A stretch of DNA of 47,625 nt from a virus: the IMG/VR virus record IMGVR_UViG_3300033145_001371, positions 1-47,625 of that record. One strand, 5' to 3'. The notes beneath the pieces were generated by a model. The model was not told where the DNA came from and searched no databases. It worked only from the letters and a program-made list of their open reading frames with translations. Of this stretch, positions 15,656-23,800 are shown one piece after another. Each line of letters starts with the position of its first letter. Positions within the stretch are counted from its first letter, which is position 1. The position numbers and the translations under genes were made by a program.

Positions 15656-15859
15656 ATGAGTGGAGAAGACTCAAAGAGATACGAACAGACAGAAATTAGG
15701 CTCACAAAAATAGAGATGATATTAAGTGAGATTAGAAAAGGTTTTGGGAATCATCTAAAAGAACACGATAAATTATCTAATCGATTGTTTATTCTATCGA
15801 TGACTCTCTTGGCAGGTTTTATCAGTTTAGTAGGAGTGACAATAGTTTTGCTAAAATGA
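15656..15859 (+). CDS. XhlA-like small membrane protein
   Basis: A 67-residue protein with an N-terminal coiled coil (R-L-T-K-I-E-M-I-L-S-E-I) and one C-terminal membrane span (LFILSMTLLAGFISLVGVTI). This layout matches XhlA-type haemolysin/holin-associated proteins. It is far from the endolysin gene (32350), so a lysis role is only suggested. It could equally anchor the adjacent glycosyltransferases. ATG 15656 follows GGGAGG. Confidence 0.6.
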   Translation: MSGEDSKRYEQTEIRLTKIEMILSEIRKGFGNHLKEHDKLSNRLFILSMTLLAGFISLVGVTIVLLK

Positions 15860-15873
15860 AAAGGAGATGAATA

Positions 15874-18120
15874 GTGGAAAAAGTAAGTGTGCTTGTTCCC
15901 ACACGCCAGCGTTATAAAAAACTGGCAAAATGTTTGACTAAGCTTTTTGAGAATACGGTATATCCTAATTGGGAAGTTGTGGTAATTACAGACAAGGACG
16001 ATCCTGAGTCCATCGATATTATTAAAAAGCTACCTTTTATTGAAGATGAGAATGTAAAGATATTTACTAAAGAAAAACGAGAGATGTATGTAGGCAAAAT
16101 CAATGAGGGTTATCATAAAACAGATTCTCCTCTGATAGTTTTTCTTGCAGATGATGTCGAAGTTCAACCTAATTGGTTGACTGAAGCGGTTAAGACTTTC
16201 AATGAAAGTTTTTCTGATAAAATGGGACTTGTTAGCTTTCAGGATGAATTCGATAACAAGATTGCTCCCCACGGATTGATCTCAAGAAAATATGTCGATG
16301 AATATCTGGACGGAAACATCTTTTACCCTGGATACGTTCACTATTGGTGTGATACTGAATTAACTGTCAGAAGCAAAAGGTGGGGTCGATTTGCCCATTC
16401 TCCCAAATCAGTGACTATTCATAGGTCAAGAGAGGGGATAGATGATTATGGAAAGGACGATGACCATATTCGTAGAGAAGCACGAACAACTCTAAAACAA
16501 GGGGAAAATATGTTGATTTTCCGGCAAGCTACGGGATTCTCTGATGAAATACCAGCAAGCAAACATTATGAGCTACCTAAAAAAGTTGTGGTAAGATTCA
16601 TACCAACAGAAGAGATGTCTTTCTACAAGGGCTTCGGAGTTGATACAAGAGAAAAGCTTGACTGGGAAGTAGATAGAGAAACTGCTTTATTCTTATTAAA
16701 AAATTTTTCAATATGGTTCACTACTCCTGTTTTAGAAAGGGAATATAGCCAGAAGAAAAAGAGAATGGAAAAACTTAAAATACTAGCTTGTCTTTGTGTC
16801 TATAATGAAATGGACATTTTACCTAACCTTCTTGACCATCTTAAATCTCAGGACATTGACGTTTTTGTTTTTGATAATTACTCAACCGACGGGACGTGGG
16901 AATACTTAAAGAAAAATGGTATTGATTATGAGAAGTTGGATACTGGAGAGAAGCTGGATTTAGGAAAAATTATAGAAGCAAAAATGAGAAAATGGAATGA
17001 AGTAAAACCTGATTGGTGTATTTATCAGGATGCCGATGAGTTTCCCTTGACTTCGGAATTTTCCACTTTAAGGGAACTTATTGAGGATAGAGATAAGAAG
17101 GGATTTGATGTTATAAACCAACTGAGGGTTACCTTCTTGCCAGTAGGAGAAGAGATTTTTGATGGAAAGAGTCCTCGTGAAACCTTTCATTATTATGATA
17201 AGAACTACTGGTTTTCTTCTACTAATGCTTGCTCAGATAGAATATTCAAATACAAAAAGGGAATTCGGTTAAGTGGAGGAGCTCATCATATTCTATTTTC
17301 TTTACGGAGGAGCAAAGAGGGCCTTGATAATGTAATTTTCCATTATCCTTATAGAGAATTTGCAAAGAGACAGGTGGAAGAGAGAAAATCCAGGTCTTTA
17401 GAATCTGAAGTTAAGAGAGGTTTGCATAAACATTATTTCGAATCTTATCCAAAAGGTTTCATTTGGAGCAAAGAGGGGAAAGGGGATATAAGGAATTTTG
17501 AAGATCCCTTGCATAAATTTTATGAGAAATGGGAAATTGAGGAAACAAAGAAAATTGCTGAAGGCATTCAGGGCTGGGTTAGTGATAGGGAAGGTGCATA
17601 CCTTTTCCAAAAGGCAAAGGATTGCTCAAAAGGCATAATTATAGAAATAGGATCTTGGAAAGGTAAATCAACTATCTGGCTTGGGAAGGGTTCAAAGATT
17701 GGAAACAAAATTAGAATTTATGCAATTGATCCTTTTGACGGTAGAGATTCAAAATTTATAACAATTCCCCAGCCTGATTATTCAGTTTTTGAAATTTTTA
17801 AGGATAATATAGAAAAAGCTGGACTGGACGGTTTGATAACTCCTATTGTTTCTCGCTCTCAGGACACAAGCGAGAAAATCAAAGAAGGAATAGAACTCCT
17901 TTTTATAGACGGCGCTCACGAATATGAGTTTGTAAAAAAGGACTTTGAGCTATATTTTCCGAAAGTAATTAAGGGTGGAATCATTGCTTTTCATGATGCG
18001 AATGAAAAAAGAGTTTTCAGAGAAGGAGTGATTAAGTTAATAGAAGAACTATCAAAAAGGCAAGACATAGAAAAGGTTAAAACTGTAGATTCAATAATAT
18101 CTTGGAGGAAAGTTTGTTAA
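15874..18120 (+). CDS. glycosyltransferase-glycosyltransferase-methyltransferase fusion
   Basis: A 748-residue protein starting at GTG 15874 after AAGGAGATG. Domain 1 (1-230) is a family 2 GT-A glycosyltransferase: S-V-L-V-P-T-R-Q-R, and a DxD-type A-D-D-V-E at 92-96. Residues 236-285 resemble the small protein at 15470. Domain 2 (302-550) is a second GT (L-C-V-Y-N-E-M-D, F-D-N-Y-S-T-D-G-T at 333-341, Q-D-A-D-E-F at 385-390). Domain 3 (570-748) is a class I SAM methyltransferase: E-I-G-S-W-K-G-K-S at 591-599, F-I-D-G-A-H at 677-682. It likely builds and methylates a glycan on the virion or a host surface molecule. Confidence 0.85.
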   Translation: MEKVSVLVPTRQRYKKLAKCLTKLFENTVYPNWEVVVITDKDDPESIDIIKKLPFIEDENVKIFTKEKREMYVGKINEGYHKTDSPLIVFLADDVEVQPNWLTEAVKTFNESFSDKMGLVSFQDEFDNKIAPHGLISRKYVDEYLDGNIFYPGYVHYWCDTELTVRSKRWGRFAHSPKSVTIHRSREGIDDYGKDDDHIRREARTTLKQGENMLIFRQATGFSDEIPASKHYELPKKVVVRFIPTEEMSFYKGFGVDTREKLDWEVDRETALFLLKNFSIWFTTPVLEREYSQKKKRMEKLKILACLCVYNEMDILPNLLDHLKSQDIDVFVFDNYSTDGTWEYLKKNGIDYEKLDTGEKLDLGKIIEAKMRKWNEVKPDWCIYQDADEFPLTSEFSTLRELIEDRDKKGFDVINQLRVTFLPVGEEIFDGKSPRETFHYYDKNYWFSSTNACSDRIFKYKKGIRLSGGAHHILFSLRRSKEGLDNVIFHYPYREFAKRQVEERKSRSLESEVKRGLHKHYFESYPKGFIWSKEGKGDIRNFEDPLHKFYEKWEIEETKKIAEGIQGWVSDREGAYLFQKAKDCSKGIIIEIGSWKGKSTIWLGKGSKIGNKIRIYAIDPFDGRDSKFITIPQPDYSVFEIFKDNIEKAGLDGLITPIVSRSQDTSEKIKEGIELLFIDGAHEYEFVKKDFELYFPKVIKGGIIAFHDANEKRVFREGVIKLIEELSKRQDIEKVKTVDSIISWRKVC

Positions 18121-18734
18121 AAGTAGTAGTTACTATTTTAACGTATAGACGACCTGATTATTTGAAAAAAACGTTAGAATCATTTTTTGAAATGAATGAT
18201 GCTGATAAATTTTTATTGACAATGCTAGTGCAAGATAGAGATAGGGGAACGGAAAAAGTTTTAGATAAATGGAAGAATCGAATTCACCACATTTCTTATC
18301 CAAATGTAAATTTAGGGTGTGCTGGAGGATGGAATTTCTTAATGGGAAAGACAATGGAATCAGGGCTGCCCTACGTGATACACCTAGAGGATGATTTTGT
18401 ATCTAATGAATCAGTATCAAACTATCTTCCTGAGTTAATTAAATTAATGAAACAAAATAATATCGGCTGTATCAGATTAAGGTCAATCAAGGATAAAGTT
18501 AGTAGCCATAACATAATAACAAAGAAGGAAATAAAATATAGAAGGACGGGAAATATCGGTATTGGGAACGGGCATTTTACGTTTAACCCTACCATTACCA
18601 AGTTATCTGTTATAAAAAAGATAATTCCAGTAACGAGAGAAGGGGAAGCAATGAGAAAATATGAAAAACTGGGCCTGGAGACTGGGCAACTTTTCGCAAA
18701 TTGTTTTTCTCATATAGGAAGGAAAAAGGCCTAA
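18114..18734 (+). CDS. family 2 glycosyltransferase
   Basis: About 206 residues from TTG 18114, five bases after GGAGG; TTG 18102 is in frame but lacks a site. It overlaps the end of the fusion enzyme. It has V-V-T-I-L-T-Y-R-R-P-D-Y-L-K-K-T-L, N-L-G-C-A-G-G-W-N and L-E-D-D-F-V, the nucleotide-sugar and metal-binding segments of GT2 enzymes. It is shorter than most GT2 proteins and has little after the GT-A core. It probably acts with the upstream fusion. Confidence 0.85.
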   Translation: MLKVVVTILTYRRPDYLKKTLESFFEMNDADKFLLTMLVQDRDRGTEKVLDKWKNRIHHISYPNVNLGCAGGWNFLMGKTMESGLPYVIHLEDDFVSNESVSNYLPELIKLMKQNNIGCIRLRSIKDKVSSHNIITKKEIKYRRTGNIGIGNGHFTFNPTITKLSVIKKIIPVTREGEAMRKYEKLGLETGQLFANCFSHIGRKKA

Positions 18735-18735
18735 A

Positions 18736-19083
18736 ATGCTGAAATGGAATGATAAACCTTTGAGGAAATTAGTAGAAGATAAAGCTAAAAGGAATATGAT
18801 TGAGGCTTGTAAATTTTTGGATAGCTATATCAAGCATAGTATAAGTGGACCCTCTCCATCAGCACCCGGTGAGCCTCCAGGGGCAAAAACTGGGACACTC
18901 AGGCGGAGTATCACTTGGGAAATAGATAAAAAGGGAAACGAGCTAATAGGCAGAATCGGTACGAATTTGATTTATAGCTTGCCTCTTGAGTTCGGAACTT
19001 CTAAGATGTCGGCTAGGCCATTCTTGAGACCGGCATTAGAAAAAAATAAAGGCAGAATAGCAAAGATATTAGGCAAAAAATGA
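18736..19083 (+). CDS. HK97 gp10-like tail completion protein
   Basis: A 115-residue protein. An N-terminal helix is followed by P-G-E-P-P-G-A-K-T-G-T-L-R-R-S-I, Y-S-L-P-L-E-F-G-T and A-R-P-F-L-R-P-A-L, the signature of the HK97 gp10 neck or tail completion family. It overlaps the next gene by four bases. The upstream ribosome site is weak (AAGGAAAAAGG). Confidence 0.88.
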   Translation: MLKWNDKPLRKLVEDKAKRNMIEACKFLDSYIKHSISGPSPSAPGEPPGAKTGTLRRSITWEIDKKGNELIGRIGTNLIYSLPLEFGTSKMSARPFLRPALEKNKGRIAKILGKK

Positions 19084-19490
19084 TAGACATAAATTCATTG
19101 AGAACTGGAATATATACGAAATTAAATATTGCAAGCATAACAGATTTACTTAATGGTGGAATAAATCATTTTCACGCTCCCCAGGGCACTGAATATCCCT
19201 TTATCTGCTACTGGATTGTGACGGGAAGTAATGAGGACTCATTTACAGAGTGGAAGGATGAGGTTATCTGCCAGGTAGATATATTTAGTGATTCCTCTTC
19301 AGCATTAGAGTCTGGAGACATAGCCGAGAAAGTAGCAGAGCAAATGGATAATGCAGAGATAGTTGCTGATGGCTACTCGGTATATTTTTGCCAGAGGCAG
19401 GGGCCACCCAGACCATTATATGAGCCCGAAACGAAAATATTCCATTCGATTCTCGAATATCGAATAAAAATAGAAAAAAGTAAAACTTAG
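19080..19490 (+). CDS. tail terminator/completion protein (gp17-like)
   Basis: A 136-residue protein between the gp10-like gene and the major tail protein, the usual place of the tail terminator. Pattern: L-R-T-G-I-Y-T-K-L at the start, Y-P-F-I-C-Y-W, a W-K-D-E-V-I-C-Q-V-D-I-F strand, an A-E-K-V-A-E-Q-M helix and a final strand. It fits the DUF3168/gp17 fold that caps the tail tube. Confidence 0.78.
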   Translation: MIDINSLRTGIYTKLNIASITDLLNGGINHFHAPQGTEYPFICYWIVTGSNEDSFTEWKDEVICQVDIFSDSSSALESGDIAEKVAEQMDNAEIVADGYSVYFCQRQGPPRPLYEPETKIFHSILEYRIKIEKSKT

Positions 19491-19493
19491 GGG

Positions 19494-19931
19494 GTGATTA
19501 AAATTCCAGGCGAAACAATGGCCGTAGCAGGATATAAAGGTGATGTATATGTTGGAACTACATCCGGTACGTTGAACGCAGTTTGCGAAATTGGGCACTG
19601 GACTGGAAGTATCTCTCGGGATTTGATTGATGTACCTAAATTCTCTGAGGATAAACACAGAATCTATGGAAAGAGAGATTTTTCAGGCTCTTTTGACGGA
19701 AGCTGGTATGCAAACGATGAGACGGGACAGAAAGTTCTTCAGGATGCTTTGCTGGCGGATGGCGGAACGGTAATCTATTTGAAGCTTCAGTCTGAGGATG
19801 ATAAGTTCTATAGTTGTTGGGCTTTGATTAGTGGAGAAGCTCTCGATGTAGCTCACGAGGGGGCACAGACTGTTAGTTTTGACTTTAGTTCCAGCGGGAA
19901 AATAGTAGTTGGTTATACAAGTGCAACATAA
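19494..19931 (+). CDS. major tail protein
   Basis: About 130-145 residues depending on start, just before the frameshifted tail chaperones. Beta-rich with Y-V-G-T-T-S-G-T-L, W-T-G-S-I-S-R-D, K-R-D-F-S-G-S-F-D-G-S-W-Y and a C-terminal V-S-F-D-F-S-S-S-G strand, typical of tail tube proteins. The bound shown is the GTG at 19494, but the strong site GGGGGTGAT (19490-19498) overlaps it and is better spaced for ATT 19503; ATG 19518 is the nearest standard start. Confidence 0.85.
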   Translation: MIKIPGETMAVAGYKGDVYVGTTSGTLNAVCEIGHWTGSISRDLIDVPKFSEDKHRIYGKRDFSGSFDGSWYANDETGQKVLQDALLADGGTVIYLKLQSEDDKFYSCWALISGEALDVAHEGAQTVSFDFSSSGKIVVGYTSAT

Positions 19932-19940
19932 AAAAAGATA

Positions 19941-19992
19941 AGGACTGAAGCAGTTTGCTTTGGCTAATCAGCTTCTTGAGCCACTCAGTCCT
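19941..19992 (+). other. branched hairpin after major tail protein
   Basis: AGGACTGA (19941-19948) and TCAGTCCT (19985-19992) are exact inverted repeats closing a 36-base segment, within which GGCT (19962-19965) can pair with AGCC (19979-19982). No T-tract follows. It lies in the 93-base gap before the chaperone gene and may raise major tail protein levels by partial termination or by protecting the mRNA 3' end. Confidence 0.6.
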
Positions 19993-20024
19993 AAAAAGAA
20001 GCAAAAAAAACAAGGAGGGATTTT

Positions 20025-20504
20025 ATGACTAATAATATTGATAGAACTACTGATATTCCAATAGAGGTAGAGTTTAATGGGAAAAAATACAAGTTAAGGC
20101 AGATTACTACCCAAGACTATGGCGAATTAATCCGCTATCTCAAAACGCTCTATATAGGTGAAGTTGGAAAGTCTATGAAAATAGCTGGGATTAGTGAGGA
20201 TAAGGTTATTGCGGAGATAGGAAAGCTCCAGTTTGAGGAGTGGGGTACTAAAGGAAAAAATCAGAAGGAAATAGCCAAGCATTATGACGAAAGAGTAAAA
20301 CCACTAATATCCTCTAACGAAGCGATGAGCTATATACTCTACATAGGGTTGAGAAAAGAGAATTCTGAACTGACCATTGAAGAAGCGAATGATATTGTGG
20401 CGAGCAGTCCCAAAGAGATGGGCGACCTTGTTACCTATGTAATGGGTGGAATCGTAGAACCCAAAAAAGAGAAAGGAAAAAACGTACCCAGAGTGAAGAC
20501 GTAG
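20025..20504 (+). CDS. tail assembly chaperone, short form (gpG-like)
   Basis: A 159-residue protein made by ordinary termination at 20504. It sits between major tail protein and tape measure, the place of lambda gpG. The N-terminus has an F-N-G-K-K-Y-K-L-R-Q-I strand, then helices. Its last codons contain the A AAA AAC slippery site at 20477-20483. ATG 20025 follows AAGGAGGG. Confidence 0.85.
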   Translation: MTNNIDRTTDIPIEVEFNGKKYKLRQITTQDYGELIRYLKTLYIGEVGKSMKIAGISEDKVIAEIGKLQFEEWGTKGKNQKEIAKHYDERVKPLISSNEAMSYILYIGLRKENSELTIEEANDIVASSPKEMGDLVTYVMGGIVEPKKEKGKNVPRVKT

Positions 20505-20794
20505 ATTACTTTTTCCAGCTTTGGACACTAGATTGGGATTTCGTTTTTGCTCAGTTAAAGAGATTTTATAGATGCTCAAAGGATGAATTTAAACGAATGA
20601 CTTTGTATGAAATTTCTGCCTTGATGCGAGATGCAGAAAAGTTGGTGAAAGCAGAAAGTGGAGAAAAAATATCTAAAAAAACAGAGACACGGGAACAAAG
20701 AATACAAAGATTGAGAGATATGGCAAAAAGACACAAAGGACAAAAACCCAAACAGTTGAAATTAAAAAATGGCAAATATGTGCCTATGAGGTGA
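20025..20794 (+). CDS. tail assembly chaperone, -1 frameshift product (gpGT-like)
   Basis: Slipping back one base at A AAA AAC (20477-20483) lets ribosomes continue from 20483 to the stop at 20792-20794. The extension is about 103 residues and makes a fusion of about 256. The -1 frame is open throughout: it begins R-T-Q-S-E-D and runs through W-T-L-D-W-D-F-V-F-A to a basic tail. It has no start with a good ribosome site, so frameshifting is the likely route. The layout matches lambda gpG/gpGT, where the T part binds the tape measure. Confidence 0.85.
20477..20483 (+). promoter_or_regulatory. -1 programmed frameshift slippery site
   Basis: A AAA AAC in the correct phase: zero-frame codons AAA (20478) and AAC (20481), so both tRNAs can re-pair after slipping back one base. 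The stop of the zero frame is 19 bases on. A purine-rich GGA stands just upstream; no strong downstream hairpin is obvious. Confidence 0.85.
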
Positions 20795-20801
20795 TAATAA
20801 A

Positions 20802-23800
20802 TTGGCAGTAGGAAGTAAGATCGGCGAAGCATATATACAATTAGAAGCCCGGATGGGTAAATATGAAGCCCAACTGAAGTCAGCAGAAGTAATGACTGGT
20901 AAATCAGTCGGCAAGATGCAGTCTAAATTTCAGGCTCTAGCTCCTACTTTTAGAAAAGTAGGCATAGGGATGGGTCTTGCCGGCGGAGCTATTACTGCAG
21001 CCGTTGTTGGAACTTTTAAAGCATTTACCGATTATGAAACAAAATTGGTGGATATGGCAAAAGTCACTGGCGAATCGTTTGAATCTATAGAAGAAAAAAT
21101 CACCAGCATAGACCCTATTTTAGGCAGTAGCACTCAATTAATGGCTGGCTATTACCAAGTAATTTCAGCAGGTGTAAAGGACCCTGTAAAGGCTTTGGAG
21201 ACTCTAACTATTGCTGCGCAAACAGCAAAAGCTGCGCACGTTGACCAATCAGAAGTTGTCAAAGGGATTACTAAAATGATGGCTGGTTACGAGGGTGCAA
21301 TAAAAAGCACTTCTGAAGCTGCGGATTTGTTATTTAGTATAGAAAAAGAAGGTCAAACTTCTGTTGCAGAATTAATTCCTGTAATTGGTGGATTAGCAAA
21401 AGTATCTTCTGACCTGAATATAGACCAAATAGCTATGGCGGCATCAATGGCTACCATTACAAAAACGGCTGGAAGCACAGCAGAAGCGTCAACTCAGTAT
21501 GAAGCAATTTTAACTGGATTGATGAAACCTACCGAAAATATGACTAAAGCTATATCAAAAATGGGTTATGAAACAGCAGAGGCGGCTATAAAAGAATTAG
21601 GTTTTGTGCAAGTATTGAAAAATCTTGAAGAAGAAACAGGTGGAAGTGCACAGGCTTTAGGTGAATTGTTTGGTCGAAAAGAAGCTATGATTGGATTTTC
21701 AGCATTGGGAGCTAAAGGGTTTGAAACTCTAAATGATACTATAGTAGAAGTAGGAAAGGGTGTAGGTAGTCAGAAAAGAGCATTCGATGAGTGGTCAAAA
21801 TCAGGCCAGGCATCGATAGAGGAAATTAAAAATACTTTTGTCAATTTTGGTGTAGATGTTGGAAGAATATTAGCTCCGAAAATCAAGGAATTAATGGGAA
21901 AAATAACGGATATTATCAAAAAAATATCAGACTGGGCAAAAGCTCATTCGGGTATTACCTCAGCTATAGTCAAATTTGCAGTGGTTCTGGGGCCCCTTCT
22001 AGTGGGTCTAGGTGGCCTGCTGATGGTTCTACCTGGCTTAGTTACTCTAGCCCCTTTGGTTGGTGCGGCTTTTCATACTATGCTGGGGCCAGTCGGACTC
22101 GTCACCGCAGCAATAGCGGGGGCGGTAGCGGCATTCCTTTATTTCTACAAGACTAACGAAAAGTTTGCGGCCTTTATCAACAAAATGGGCGGAGCGATAA
22201 AAACTTTCGTTACAGACGCTTGGGATAGACTTGTCTGGCTTATTAAGAATTGGGGCGAGGTTTGGGAAGCAGCTAAACAGATAGTCACGGAGACCTTCAA
22301 GTTCATAGGCAAGACAATCTGGAAGGTGCTTACCAACAAGGACGCCTTTATTGCTTTTATTAAACTCTGGAGTCAATTATATATCTCAGTTGGCAAAATT
22401 ATAACTGATACTATGGTGTTTGTAGGAAAGGTGATTGCCAGGGCATCCTCAATTATCTGGGCCCCTATTTGGGAATCTCTGAAGTGGTTAGGTGAGCAAT
22501 TTGCTTACTGGTTCGGCAAGATAGAAAATGCCATACTCAAGGCAATCGGAACTGCGGTCAAATGGGTCACGGAAAAGTTTGTCAAGCTGGCCAACTTTAT
22601 TACCCAGAAAGTGTTGAACCCTATCATTGCGGGCTTTGAATCTTTTGCCAATGCTATCCTCGGTTCAATCGGCTGGGTAGTAGAGAAGATAATCAGATTA
22701 TTTGGCAAGTTGCCTAACTTCATTCTGAAGGCATTCGGGACTTCCAAAGAAGAGGTCAAACAGTTTGCGACCGACATCAAGGAAAAATTCGAGGTTGAAT
22801 TAGGACGGATACCTGAAATAGCCGAAGACGCTCTTACATTTGAAATCCCTCAGAAGACCCTTCAAGAGCCAAAGAAGTTTGCCGACCGAATGAGCGATGC
22901 CTGGGAAATTATCAAGGCACAATACCGAGATATCCCTGGTGACCTAGCAATTTACCTTAAACAATTGGAAACAGAATGGAACGAAATTACGGCTGCTGCT
23001 GGTGAGTTTGGCGATGCAGTGGGTGTTGAAGAATATAAAGCTAAAATTGATGGTGTGATAGCCAAATTAAAGGAACTTGGAATAGATACTACTGAACTTG
23101 AAAAAACACAAAAAGAGTTACAAGAACAATTAGATAAAACAGCAGGCTCAGTTAATAAACTGACAAAGAATCTGGATAACCTGAAGGATGTAGCTATAGC
23201 CACAGGCAAAAAGCTAGTAAAAAGTTTTGATGATTTTGAGGACGTAGCCATACCAGCGACTGCCAATGTCACAGATGCAATAGTAGTATTTCTTAAAAAA
23301 CTGGATGGTGTCACTGAGGCTATCGAAAAGATACCTCCAGCATTGGCAAAAATTAAGGATATAGACGCGTTGGGAGATATTAACGAAGCTCTTGAAGCTT
23401 TATATATGTCGTTTAAGCCTTTCCCCCCAGTTATCGAGAAAGTATCTAAGGCACTCCAGGAAATTAAAGACGTAGAAGCGTTAGGAGACATAAACGAAGC
23501 ACTAGAATTATTGTATATGTCATTTAAACCTCTTCCTAGAACTATCGAAAAAACACGATTGAACTTGGAAAAAATCAAGGATGTGGACGCATTAGGGGAT
23601 ATTAATGAAGCACTAGAATTATTATATCTTTCATTCAGACCGCTTCCTGAGGCTATTAAAAAGATACCAATAGGAATTAAGAAAGCAGAAGACGTTATAG
23701 TCCCAGCTTTTGTCAATATTTCGGTTGCCCTTAGAGACTGGATTATTATGATGACTAAACCTTTACCTGCGGCTATTAAAGCAATCCCCATAGCAGTTGA

